This document shows, in pieces, positions 8,826-17,226 of a stretch of 64,000 nt of DNA (the stretch's first letter is position 1; the number at the start of each line of letters is the position of its first letter). The position numbers and the translations under genes were made by a program. Below the pieces are notes generated by a model, which saw only the letters and a list, made by a program, of their open reading frames with translations, ran no database searches and was not told the DNA's origin. Where the stretch lies: assembly GCF_000429825.1 (NCBI RefSeq), contig NZ_AUCP01000001.1, positions 496,001-560,000 on the forward strand, written 5' to 3'. Origin of the DNA: Cohnella thermotolerans DSM 17683. GTDB taxonomy: Bacteria; Bacillota; Bacilli; Paenibacillales; Paenibacillaceae.

Positions 8826-9494
8826 TTGACTTATATCGTATACGATCTAGAAATGACGGTGCGCCGCAAAAAAGGACAGGTGGCCGAAATCATCGAGATC
8901 GGAGCCGCCAAGGTCCGGGTCGCGGACGGGGTTCCGAGCATCGTGGATTCGTTCCAGGCTTTCGTCAAGCCGGTCGTCGTCCCCCAACTGTCGGAGGACA
9001 CGATCTCCTTCACGGGCATTACGCAGGAGGACGTCAAAGGAGCGGAGACGCTCCCGCATGTCGTTCGCCGCTTTGTGGAATGGATCGGGCCGGAAGAGTA
9101 TTACCTGTGCGCGTGGGGGCCGGACGATCACCGGCAGCTCGTGCAGGAGTGCCGGGAGCAGAAGATCGACACCGGCTGGATTCTCAACCATAACAATTTG
9201 CAGAAAATGTTGTCCAAGACGTTCAAGCTGGAGAAGCATCAGCAGATGGGCCTGAAGAACGCGCTCGAAATGCTGGAAATTCCGTTCGTCGGCTCGCATC
9301 ACCGCGCGCTCGACGACGCGATGAACACCGCGAAAATACTCGTCAAGCTGTACGACAAGCTCCAGTTCCGCCGCAACAAGCTGTCGGACGAAGCGAAGCT
9401 GGAATCCGAGGTCGTGTACAAAACCGACCATTACGAGAACTTGCCGTTCGCTTCCCTCGCGCAGCTCATGCCGAACAAGCCCTCCTCGCCCTGA
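8826..9494 (+). CDS. DEDDh 3'-5' exonuclease (KapD/ERI-1-like)
   Basis: A 222-residue exonuclease of the DnaQ-like DEDDh superfamily. Exo I is YDLEMT at the N-terminus, Exo II contains WGPDDHRQL, and Exo III is HHRALDDAMNTAKI with the expected histidine and aspartate. It resembles Bacillus KapD, an exonuclease family once described as an inhibitor of the KinA pathway to sporulation. The TTG start at 8826 has GAGGTG 6 bases upstream; a GTG three codons earlier is possible but would overlap that site. It is a single gene with its own promoter. Substrate, RNA or DNA, cannot be told from sequence. Confidence 0.82.
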   Translation: MTYIVYDLEMTVRRKKGQVAEIIEIGAAKVRVADGVPSIVDSFQAFVKPVVVPQLSEDTISFTGITQEDVKGAETLPHVVRRFVEWIGPEEYYLCAWGPDDHRQLVQECREQKIDTGWILNHNNLQKMLSKTFKLEKHQQMGLKNALEMLEIPFVGSHHRALDDAMNTAKILVKLYDKLQFRRNKLSDEAKLESEVVYKTDHYENLPFASLAQLMPNKPSSP

Positions 9495-9495
9495 C

Positions 9496-9521
9496 GACGC
9501 GGGCGCTCGCGCCCGCGTCGC
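9496..9521 (+). terminator. GC-rich hairpin after the exonuclease gene
   Basis: An 11-bp perfect stem (CGACGCGGGCG, loop CTC, then its complement) starts 1 base after the stop codon. It lacks a clear T run, so it may act as an mRNA 3' stabiliser rather than a classic terminator. Confidence 0.4.
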
Positions 9522-9595
9522 CCGATCGCCGCCGGCGTGCGTCTAGCGACGCCCACGCCTCGGCGCCGGAAGGGTTGGAGGGTTTGTTCGTGCCA

Positions 9596-10365
9596 TCAGC
9601 CGCGCAGCCACCGATGGGGCGGCGCACCGAGCAGGGCGGCGCGAACCGCGTCCCACGCCGTCAGTACCGCGCGCTGCAGCTGCCGCGTTCGCGTGCCCGC
9701 CGCCAGCCCGTCCGCAATCCGGTCGGCGAGCGACCCGTCCGCCCGGTCGGAGAAGACGGACAAAGTCGCCAGATGCGTGAAGCTTCCGAAGCATCCGGGC
9801 GCCCCGAGAAGCAGCTCGGCCGGATTCCAGCGCAGGAAGCGAAGTCGAACGCCTCCCCCCGCGCGGCCCTGCCGGGACAGATCAGATCGGCGGCGATGCA
9901 GACCGCCCCCGGCTCCAGCTCGATCTCCGTCGAGGACGCATACCTCGCTTCCCGAAACAACATGACCGGCTCCGGCATCCACTCCAGCACGGCATCCCGC
10001 GCCAGCCGGAACCGCATCTCCGCGCGCGCGTCCGACCGGGGGCAAGGGTGCACCCGCGTATACGCTTGATTCGTGACGTACAGCCGCGTCTTCTCCCCTA
10101 TGCTCCAATCGAAGCCGTACCGGTCGCCGTTCAGCATGCCCGGCGAGGCATCCATTTGCACGACCGCCAATTGCGGGCCCGACGCGTCGTTCAAACCGAA
10201 CGCCTTGGCGATCTTGAGCGGCGCCGTATGATAGCGCTTCGTCAGTTGCGGCTTGCCGCCGATCAGCGCAGCTTCGGCCTTCAGCACCGCCTGCGCGGAC
10301 AAAAGCGGCACAGGCGGGGATGCCTCAGCGGGCGAATCCGCTGCAGCTTCAATCGGCCGCCGCAT
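9596..10365 (-). pseudogene. ureD: Urease accessory protein UreD, frameshifted and deleted
   Basis: The first 175 codons match UreD well: YHTAPLKIAKAF, VVQMDASPGMLNGDRY, LYVTNQAYTRVHP and EPGAVCIAADLICPG. After RGEAFDF near 9840 the homology jumps to another minus-strand frame (FLRWNPAELLLG, GCFGSFTHLATLSVFSD, then TAWDAVRAALLG), which ends at the stop at 9596. The stretch normally found between the ELLLG and GCFGSFTH segments is also missing. UreD is the scaffold that lets UreF-UreG deliver nickel to apo-urease. The start overlaps the end of the ureG remnant, the normal operon join. With two lesions the gene is very unlikely to be functional. Confidence 0.85.
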
Positions 10366-10828
10366 GATGGGCCGCTTGCTCCTCCACCCAGCGGACGACC
10401 TCGTCCAGCCCTTCGCCGCCGAACAGATTGGTGAACAGGAACGGCTTGTCGCCCCGCATGCGGCGGGAATCGTCCTCCATCACCTGCAAGCTCGCGCCGA
10501 CGAACGGCGCCAAATCGATCTTGTTAATGCGCTCGATCGGCAGGCACCCCGAATCGGCCAGAATGCGGGCGTCTTCCTTCGTATAAATATCGTTCGTAAT
10601 GACCGCCAGATTCAGCCGCTCCTTGAGCGCGGCCGAGATGCGCTCGACCAGCTTCGTCTTGCCCGAGCCGACCGGCCTGCCGATGCCGATGCGCAGCGGC
10701 CGTCCGCCCTCGAACGCGGGCGCTTCCCATTCCGGATGCTCGTGGTCGTGGTCGAGCCGGTGGTACCGAACGCCCTCGCGTTCGATATGATAATGCCGAT
10801 GATGGGCGTGCCCGTGTGCTCTGTTCAT
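10349..10828 (-). pseudogene. ureG: Urease accessory GTPase UreG, internally deleted and fused to UreF
   Basis: The segment starts MNRAHGHAHHRHYH, the histidine-rich nickel-binding head of UreG, followed by RIGIGRPVGSGKT, where the first P-loop glycine is replaced by arginine. It continues VITNDIYTKEDA, then jumps from LPIERI directly to NKIDLAPFVGASL. About 75-80 residues are missing, including the GCPHTAIRED metal motif and the ESGGDN region. The C-terminal FLFTNL part is intact. UreG is the GTPase that powers nickel insertion into urease; without these parts it cannot work. There is no stop codon between it and the ureF remnant upstream. Confidence 0.88.
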
Positions 10829-11275
10829 CAGCCGCTCGTGCCGAATCATCGCCATCTCCGCGAGCGGCATCGCCCCGTACGCGTCCTCCGGGTCCATGTC
10901 CTTGACCGCGCTCCATGCTTCCTCCATGACCGGGAACGATCCCGCAACCAGCCGCTGCGCCTCGTTCTGACCGACGGACATGAGCCGCAGCGCGGCATTC
11001 ACACAGGTGGAAGCGCAAGCGTACAAGTATCCTTCCGCCGCGCGGTCCAGCGGAACGTTCAGCCGGCGGCAGATCGTTCCGAACACGAGCGGATGGGTGC
11101 CGAGCGCCCGGCCTTCGCGAATGTCCGCCGACAAATCGGCGAGCGGCAAGTCCGGGAACAGCGAAGGGGCCACCCGAAGCAGGCGGCGGCCCGTCTTCTC
11201 CATGCCGTCGCGCGTCTCGGCTCCGAGCCGCTGGAAGTGGACCATGCGCTCGATGCGGTAAAAAAACGGCAAATC
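10829..11275 (-). pseudogene. ureF: Urease accessory protein UreF, C-terminal remnant
   Basis: About 150 codons match the C-terminal two thirds of UreF: RLGAETRDGMEKTGRRLL, GTHPLVFGTICRRLNVPL, YLYACASTCVNAALRL, GQNEAQRL and the terminal MIRHERL. The N-terminal part expected upstream is absent; the frame there runs through the antisense of the next gene. UreF is the activator that binds UreD and UreG during urease maturation. No ureA, ureB, ureC or ureE lies in the window, so the structural genes are gone or elsewhere. Confidence 0.85.
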
Positions 11276-11352
11276 CCGACAACAAAACGGGCAACCCGCC
11301 TTCCCGGCCCATCGTCTAATAGGTAACTTCCGGGAGAGGGGAACCCGAATCC

Positions 11353-12588
11353 ATGATCGATCCGAAAAAACGCCTTCCCATGCTTTCAGCCTCGCTTGCG
11401 CTCGTTCTGATGTCCGGCTGCGCCGGGAACGGAGCGGCCTCGCCCGGCCGGTCCGCCATTCCGTCCGGCCCTTCCGCGCCGCCCGCCGCATCCGCCGCCG
11501 CTTCGTCGCCGTCTTCGCCTTCGCCGTACGCGACGGCTCCGGGCGGCACCGCGCCGCCCGCCGCGTCTTCCGCACCGCCTTCGGCCGAAGTCCCGTCGCC
11601 ATCGCCATCGCCGACCCCGCAAGCCGTCGAATACAAAGGGCCGGTGGAGCATCTCTTTTTCCACCCGCTCGTCGCCTTCCCCGAATTGGCGTTCGACGGG
11701 GACCGCATCTCCCAAGGCTACGACGACTGGTTCGTCACCGTGCCGGAATTCAAGAAGATGCTGGACGAATTGTATAAACGCAATTACATTCTCGTAAACT
11801 TGACCTCGCTCTACCGGACGGAGACCGAGAACGGCAAAACCGTCGCCAAGCCGCAGAAGCTGATGCTTCCCCCGGGCAAGAAGCCGTTCGTCCTGTCCGT
11901 GGACGACATCAACTACTACGATTACATGCGCGAGAACGGCAACGCCTGGCGCCTCGTCCCCGACACGGACGGCAGCGTCACCGCCTGGGCGCGCACGCCG
12001 GACGGCGAGGAGAAGACGTCGCGCGACTGGGAGCTCGTGCCGATCGTCGACGATTTCGTCAAGGCGCATCCCGACTTCTCCTGGGAGGGAGCGAAAGGCG
12101 TGCTGGCGCTCACCGGCTACCAGGGCGTGCTCGGCTACCGGACCCGGCCGGACAGTCCGACTTACGAAGCCGACAAGAAGGCGGCGTTGGATGTAATCGC
12201 CAGACTCAAGAAGGACGGCTGGCTGTTCGCTTCCCACAGCTGGGGGCATGTGGACGTCCGGGAGGTGTCGCTCGCGCGGCTCAAGCAAGATACGGAGAAG
12301 TGGGAGCGCGAAGTCGAGCCGCTGACCGGGCCGACCGACATTTTCATCTATCCGTACGGCAGCCGCGTCCCGGACAACGACCCCAAGTTCGCCTATTTGC
12401 GCTCGCAAGGGTTCGACGTCTTCTGCTCGGTCGGGCCGAGTCCCTATAAAATATTCAAGGACGGCACGCTCCAGATGGACCGGCGCCATATCGACGGCGT
12501 CGCCCTGCGCACGCAGCGCGGACGGCTTGATCCGCTGTTCGGCGATACGCCGCTGCTCGATCCGGCCCGGGACGGCAAGGCAGGGTGA
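11353..12588 (+). CDS. Polysaccharide deacetylase family lipoprotein
   Basis: A 411-residue exported protein. Residues 1-23 form a signal peptide ending in a lipobox-like LMSGC, so it is probably lipid-anchored. Residues 25-90 are a low-complexity Ser-Pro-Ala linker. The rest resembles the NodB polysaccharide deacetylase fold: VLSVDDINYY carries the two aspartates, SHSWGH the metal histidines, and IFIYPYGS the downstream motif. Such enzymes remove acetyl groups from cell-wall or exopolysaccharide sugars outside the cell. It begins close to the dead urease cluster on the opposite strand. Substrate unknown. Confidence 0.82.
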   Translation: MIDPKKRLPMLSASLALVLMSGCAGNGAASPGRSAIPSGPSAPPAASAAASSPSSPSPYATAPGGTAPPAASSAPPSAEVPSPSPSPTPQAVEYKGPVEHLFFHPLVAFPELAFDGDRISQGYDDWFVTVPEFKKMLDELYKRNYILVNLTSLYRTETENGKTVAKPQKLMLPPGKKPFVLSVDDINYYDYMRENGNAWRLVPDTDGSVTAWARTPDGEEKTSRDWELVPIVDDFVKAHPDFSWEGAKGVLALTGYQGVLGYRTRPDSPTYEADKKAALDVIARLKKDGWLFASHSWGHVDVREVSLARLKQDTEKWEREVEPLTGPTDIFIYPYGSRVPDNDPKFAYLRSQGFDVFCSVGPSPYKIFKDGTLQMDRRHIDGVALRTQRGRLDPLFGDTPLLDPARDGKAG

Positions 12589-12689
12589 TTTCTAGGAAGA
12601 GGCAACAACTTTATAGCGGAAAAGCCTCCGTTTATGATAGACTTGTTCTTATATGAGCAAGCGTAACACCACGAATGGAGGGTCTATCC

Positions 12690-14375
12690 ATGGCCGCGAA
12701 GAGAATGCGATCCGATATGATCAAGAGAGGGTTCGACCGCGCTCCGCACCGCAGTCTGCTGCGCGCGGCGGGCGTTAAAGAGGAGGATTTCGACAAACCG
12801 TTTATCGCCGTTTGCAACTCGTACCTGGACATCGTTCCGGGCCACGTTCACCTGCAGGAATTCGGCAAGCTCGTCAAAGAAGCGATCCGCGAAGCGGGCG
12901 GCGTCCCGTTCGAGTTCAATACGATCGGCGTCGACGACGGCATCGCGATGGGCCACATCGGCATGCGGTACTCGCTCGCCAGCCGCGAGATCATCGCCGA
13001 CTCCGTCGAGACGATGGTGAACGCCCACTGGTTCGACGGCATGGTGTGCATCCCGAACTGCGACAAGATCACCCCGGGCATGATGATGGCCGCGCTGCGC
13101 ATCAACATCCCGACGATTTTCGTCAGCGGGGGCCCGATGAAGGCCGGACGCACGAAGGACGGCCGCGCCATCTCGCTGACGTCCGTCTTCGAAGGCGTCG
13201 GCGCCTACATGAGCGGCAAGATCGACGAGCAAAGCCTGACCGAGCTCGAGCAGTACGGCTGCCCGACGTGCGGCTCCTGCTCCGGCATGTTCACCGCCAA
13301 CTCGATGAACTGCCTCGCCGAAGTGCTCGGCCTCGCGCTGCCCGGCAACGGCACGATTCTCGCCGTCGATCCCGCGCGCCGCGAATTCGTCAAGCAATCC
13401 GCCCGCCAGCTTATGGAGCTGATCAAGCTGGATCTGAAGCCGCGCGACATCGTAACGAGAGATTCGATCGACAACGCGTTCGCGCTCGACATGGCGATGG
13501 GCGGCTCCACGAATACCGTGCTGCATACGCTCGCGCTTGCGAACGAAGCGGGCATCGACTACCCGATCGAGCGCATCAACGAAGTCGCGAAGCGCGTGCC
13601 TTACCTGGCGAAGCTCGCCCCGGCATCCGATCACCATATCGAGGATTTGCACGCGGCGGGCGGCGTCAGCGCCATCATTCATGAATTGTTCAAGAAGGAA
13701 GGCGCCCTGAAGGGCGACGTCATGACCGTCACGGGCAAGACGCTCCGCGAGAACGTGGAAGGCTGCGAAATTTTGAACAAGGAAGTCATCCGTCCGATCG
13801 ACAACCCGCATTCCCCGGAAGGCGGCCTGTCCGTTCTGTTCGGCAACCTGGCGCCGGGCGGCTCCATCATCAAGGTCGGCGCGGTCGACAAGTCCGTCGG
13901 CGGCTACCACCGCGGTCCGGCCATCTGCTTCGACTCGCAGGACGAAGCGCTGAAGGGCCTTGCGGAAGGCAAAGTAAAGGAAGGCCACGTCGTCGTCATC
14001 CGCTACGAAGGGCCGAAGGGCGGCCCCGGCATGCCGGAGATGCTCGCCCCGACGTCGCAAATCGTCGGCATGGGCCTCGGCACCAAGGTCGGCCTGATCA
14101 CCGACGGCCGGTTCTCCGGCGCGTCTCGCGGCATCTCGATCGGCCATATCTCGCCGGAAGCGGCGGAGGGCGGCCCGATCGCGTTCGTCCGGGACGGCGA
14201 CATGATCGAGCTGGACATGAACAATCGCACGATCACGCTCGAAGTGAGCGACGAGGAGCTGGAACGCCGCCGCGCCGAATGGAAAGGCTTCGAGCCGAAA
14301 ATCAAACGCGGCTATCTCGCTCGTTACTCCGCGCTCGTCACGAACGCGAGCAAGGGCGGCGTCATGAAAATCTAA
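12690..14375 (+). CDS. ilvD: Dihydroxy-acid dehydratase
   Basis: A 561-residue Fe-S enzyme that dehydrates 2,3-dihydroxy-isovalerate and its isoleucine counterpart in branched-chain amino acid synthesis. The cluster cysteines lie in CIPNCDK and [16 protein letters not shown], and the conserved C-terminal motif [19 protein letters not shown] is present. The ATG at 12690 is chosen because GGAGGG lies 7 bases upstream. It stands alone without other ilv or leu genes and ends in a terminator. Confidence 0.97.
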   Translation: MAAKRMRSDMIKRGFDRAPHRSLLRAAGVKEEDFDKPFIAVCNSYLDIVPGHVHLQEFGKLVKEAIREAGGVPFEFNTIGVDDGIAMGHIGMRYSLASREIIADSVETMVNAHWFDGMVCIPNCDKITPGMMMAALRINIPTIFVSGGPMKAGRTKDGRAISLTSVFEGVGAYMSGKIDEQSLTELEQYGCPTCGSCSGMFTANSMNCLAEVLGLALPGNGTILAVDPARREFVKQSARQLMELIKLDLKPRDIVTRDSIDNAFALDMAMGGSTNTVLHTLALANEAGIDYPIERINEVAKRVPYLAKLAPASDHHIEDLHAAGGVSAIIHELFKKEGALKGDVMTVTGKTLRENVEGCEILNKEVIRPIDNPHSPEGGLSVLFGNLAPGGSIIKVGAVDKSVGGYHRGPAICFDSQDEALKGLAEGKVKEGHVVVIRYEGPKGGPGMPEMLAPTSQIVGMGLGTKVGLITDGRFSGASRGISIGHISPEAAEGGPIAFVRDGDMIELDMNNRTITLEVSDEELERRRAEWKGFEPKIKRGYLARYSALVTNASKGGVMKI

Positions 14376-14391
14376 GCTTTCCGAGCATGCC

Positions 14392-14425
14392 AAGACCGGA
14401 GCGCTTCAAGCGTCCGGTCTTTGTT
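14392..14425 (+). terminator. Rho-independent terminator after ilvD
   Basis: AAGACCGGA...GCG pairs with CGC...TCCGGTCTT around a TTCAA loop, followed by TTGTTG. Confidence 0.75.
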
Positions 14426-14452
14426 GCATCCGGCGAGCGGAAGGAGGCCGTT

Positions 14453-15463
14453 ATGCCGCACGACGAATCGTATACGACGGAAGAAGTCGCATCGCTGCTG
14501 AAAATATCCAAGCTGAAGGTGTACGACCTGATCAAGAAGGGCGAGCTTCCCTCCTATCGCGTCGGCAAGCAAATGCGCGTCGACGCTTCGGACCTGGAAG
14601 CCTACAAGCGCATGTCGCGGGGAGGCGCCGGCTTGGCCGCGCCCGCGCCCGCAGCGTCCGCTACCGCAGCGTCCGCTACCGCAGCGTCCGCTCCCGCTGC
14701 GGCAGCGCTCACGCCCGCGCCGCGGCCCTCCGCCGAAGCGCCGGCTCCGGATCGCCGCCTCGTCATCACCGGCCAGGACAGCTGCCTCGACCTGCTCGCG
14801 AAGCATCTGGACCGTCCGGGCGGCGGCTTGCGGCCGCTTCGCTCGTACGCGGGCAGCCTGGACAGCCTGATCGCGATGTACCGGGGCGAAGCCGACATCG
14901 TCAGCACCCATCTGCTCGACGGAGACAGCGGGGAATATAACCTTCCCTACATTCGCAAAATATTGTCGGGATTTCCTTATATCGTCGTTCATCTCGTGGC
15001 CCGCACGGCGGGACTTTACGTGGCCAAGGGAAATCCGAAGCGGATTCGGGGCTGGGCGGATCTCCGCCGGGACGACCTGCGGATCGTCAACCGGGAGATC
15101 GGCTCGGGAGCGCGCGTGCTGCTGGACGAGCAGCTGCGGCGGCACGGCATTCGGCCGGGCCGGGTGCGCGGCTACGATCAGGTGCAGACGAATCATCTGG
15201 CGGTCGCGGGGAAAGTCGCAGGCGGGGAAGCCGACGTCGGCGTCGGCATCGAGAAGGCGGCCAACTTCGTCGGAACGGTCGAGTTTATCCCGCTCATTCA
15301 GGAGAGCCTGGACCTGGTCATGCTGAGGAAGCCGGAGAACGAGAGCTGGATCGCGGCCGTGCTGAACATTTTAAAATCGGACGCGTACCAAAGCGAGCTC
15401 CGCTCGCTTCACGGCTACGATTTGTCCCGCACCGGAACCGTCTTGTACGAAAACGAAGGTTAA
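14453..15463 (+). CDS. HTH (excisionase-type) domain fused to a molybdate-binding-like periplasmic domain
   Basis: A 336-residue two-domain protein. Residues 6-50 are a MerR/excisionase-type helix-turn-helix (TTEEVASLLKISKLKVYDLI). A linker of about 55 residues is rich in alanine and proline. Residues 105-330 have the type-2 periplasmic-binding fold of the PBP-like domain found in one-component regulators, with segments such as GEADIVSTHLLDGDSGEYN and REIGSGARVLLDEQL. No signal peptide is seen, so the binding domain is cytoplasmic and should sense an oxyanion or similar ligand. It is convergent with modB-modA, which suggests it controls molybdate uptake. Start: ATG with AAGGAGG 8 bases upstream. 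Confidence 0.85.
   Translation: MPHDESYTTEEVASLLKISKLKVYDLIKKGELPSYRVGKQMRVDASDLEAYKRMSRGGAGLAAPAPAASATAASATAASAPAAAALTPAPRPSAEAPAPDRRLVITGQDSCLDLLAKHLDRPGGGLRPLRSYAGSLDSLIAMYRGEADIVSTHLLDGDSGEYNLPYIRKILSGFPYIVVHLVARTAGLYVAKGNPKRIRGWADLRRDDLRIVNREIGSGARVLLDEQLRRHGIRPGRVRGYDQVQTNHLAVAGKVAGGEADVGVGIEKAANFVGTVEFIPLIQESLDLVMLRKPENESWIAAVLNILKSDAYQSELRSLHGYDLSRTGTVLYENEG
14651..14695 (+). repeat. 15-bp tandem repeat, three copies, inside the linker
   Basis: Three consecutive copies of GCAGCGTCCGCTACC (the last ends CTCCC) encode the repeated Ala-Ser-Ala-Thr-Ala linker of the HTH fusion protein. Such repeats can vary in number between strains. Confidence 0.8.
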
Positions 15464-15486
15464 AACGCCGCGGCGTCCCGACCTCC

Positions 15487-16164
15487 TCATCCCCGGCTCG
15501 AAAAGCGGTTCGCGAGCAGCAGCATGCCGAACGCGATTGCCGTCATCACCGCCGCCCAGGCCCAGGCGAGCGCCATATTCCCGCCGTCCGTCGCCACGTA
15601 GATGGCCGTGGGGATCGTCTGGGTCCGGCCGGGAATGTTGCCGGCGATCATAATCGTCGCGCCGAATTCGCCCAGCCCTCTCGCGTAGCCGAGAATAAAC
15701 CCGGCGATAAGCGAGCGGCTCGCGAGCGGAGCCGTGACGAAGCGGAACACTTGCCATTCGCTTGCGCCGGACACTCTCGCGGCGTCCTCCAATTGCCGGT
15801 CCACTTCCTCGAAGCCGGTCTTCATCGTCCGATACGCGAGCGGAAACGCGACGACGACCGCCGCGACGACCGCCGCGATCCACGAGAAGACGATCGGGCC
15901 CCCGGCCAGCTTCTCGTACGCGTAGCCGATCCAGCTCCGGCGCCCGAGCGCCGTCAGCAGCGCGAAGCCGACGACGGTCGGCGGCAGCACGAGCGGCAGC
16001 AGCAGAACGACCTCGACGGCGCTATGCCCCGGAAACCGCCGGCGGGCCATCCACCGGGCGGCGGCGGTTGCCAGCGCGAAGACCGCGACGCCCGCGACGG
16101 CGGATACTTTGATCGACAGCCATACCGGCGTCCAGAAATCGTTCCAATCCACGTTAAGGCCCAT
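15487..16164 (-). CDS. modB: Molybdate ABC transporter permease
   Basis: A 225-residue inner-membrane permease with five to six membrane segments. The cytoplasmic EAA loop (ARVSGASEWQVFRFVTAPL) that docks the ATPase, the PLVLPPTVVGFALL segment and GLGEFGATIMIAGNIPGRTQTI are hallmarks of ModB. It forms the channel for molybdate delivered by ModA. It follows modA by 24 bases. The usual ATPase gene modC is not adjacent, so an ATPase from elsewhere must serve. Confidence 0.93.
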   Translation of the reverse strand: MGLNVDWNDFWTPVWLSIKVSAVAGVAVFALATAAARWMARRRFPGHSAVEVVLLLPLVLPPTVVGFALLTALGRRSWIGYAYEKLAGGPIVFSWIAAVVAAVVVAFPLAYRTMKTGFEEVDRQLEDAARVSGASEWQVFRFVTAPLASRSLIAGFILGYARGLGEFGATIMIAGNIPGRTQTIPTAIYVATDGGNMALAWAWAAVMTAIAFGMLLLANRFSSRG

Positions 16165-16188
16165 GCGCCCTCTCCTTCACTCTGTCCG

Positions 16189-17028
16189 TTACGGAAGCTG
16201 AAAGCCGTATTTTTGGAACACGCCGGCCGCTTCCTGCCCCTTCAAGTAATCGTAAAAAGCTTCGGCTTCCTTGGCATGCTTCGACCCGCTCAGAACGCCT
16301 GCCGGATACACAATCGGCTCGTGCAGATCGTCCGGAACGGCCAGGGCCACCCGCACCTTGTCCGACGTATTCGCGTCGGTCCGGTAGACAAAGCCCGCTT
16401 CGGCGTTGCCGGTCTCCACGTAGGAGAGCACCTGCCGCACGTCCTTGGCGAACACCAGCTTGCTTCCGAGCTCGTCCGCCAAAGCGCTCTTGTCCAGCGC
16501 TTCCTGGGCATAAGCGCCCGCCGGCACGCTTTCGGGTTGGCCGATCGCGATTTTGCTTATCGAATCGCTCGCCAGATCCTGCAGCGACTCCGCCTTGAGC
16601 CCGGAATCGGCCGGCACGACGACGACCAGCTCGTTCCGCAGCAGCGTTGCGGAATCCGCGACAAGCCCTTCCTTCTTGAGCGCGTCCATCTGCTTCGCTC
16701 CCGCGGAGAAGAACAGATCGGCCGGCGCGCCCTGCTCGATCTGCTTCTGCAGCGTTCCCGAAGAGCCGTAATTGAAGACAAGGTCGACGTCCGAATGGTT
16801 GCGCTCGTAATCGGCCGCAATTTCCTCCAGGCTGTCCTTCAAGCTCGCGGCGGCCGATACCAATATTTCCGTTTTGGCTTTCGCCGGTTCGTTCCCGCCC
16901 GACCCGCAAGCCGCGAGCGACACAACTGCCGCAAGAGCCGCCGGCAGCGCCCACGCCATCCGGAACGCGCGCCCTCCGGGAGGCCGTTTCCCTTTCTTCG
17001 TTCTCTCCATCTGCAGCTCCAACTCCAT
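16189..17028 (-). CDS. modA: Molybdate ABC transporter substrate-binding lipoprotein
   Basis: A 279-residue lipoprotein. A basic N-terminus and hydrophobic core end in LAAC at residue 41, the lipid attachment site. The mature part shows ModA features: SAAASLKDSLEEIAADYE, NYGSSGTLQKQIEQGAPADLF, and VGxVYR-like AGFVYRTDA. It binds molybdate (or tungstate) outside the membrane and passes it to ModB. A TTG or ATG start earlier or at M7 is also possible. Upstream is an AT-rich stretch of about 120 bases (17040-17160) that likely holds the promoter and regulator site. Confidence 0.93.
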   Translation of the reverse strand: MELELQMERTKKGKRPPGGRAFRMAWALPAALAAVVSLAACGSGGNEPAKAKTEILVSAAASLKDSLEEIAADYERNHSDVDLVFNYGSSGTLQKQIEQGAPADLFFSAGAKQMDALKKEGLVADSATLLRNELVVVVPADSGLKAESLQDLASDSISKIAIGQPESVPAGAYAQEALDKSALADELGSKLVFAKDVRQVLSYVETGNAEAGFVYRTDANTSDKVRVALAVPDDLHEPIVYPAGVLSGSKHAKEAEAFYDYLKGQEAAGVFQKYGFQLP

Positions 17029-17180
17029 CTCCTCACCCCATCATTTATAATGAATTTTATTTATTTTAGCATAAACAGCAAATATTCAACCATTAATTTC
17101 ATCTATTTCATTCTATTTTGTTATATTTAATTATATTTAGTTCTAAATTTCGTTCGAAGGCAAGTCACCCTTGGAAAATA

Positions 17181-17210
17181 AAAAGCCCCCCGTCCGATCG
17201 GACGAGGGGA
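17181..17210 (-). terminator. Rho-independent terminator after the NodB-YkoP deacetylase
   Basis: On the minus strand a palindromic stem (CCCCTCGTCCG / CGGACGGGGGG) is followed by a T-rich CTTTTTAT. Confidence 0.85.
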
Positions 17211-17226
17211 GGAGTGCCTAACTTAT

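Noticed and set aside
10349-11608. Single 419-residue GTP-binding protein
   Set aside because: Residues 1-110 are the antisense of the deacetylase gene and its upstream region; the rest is a fusion of truncated UreF and UreG.
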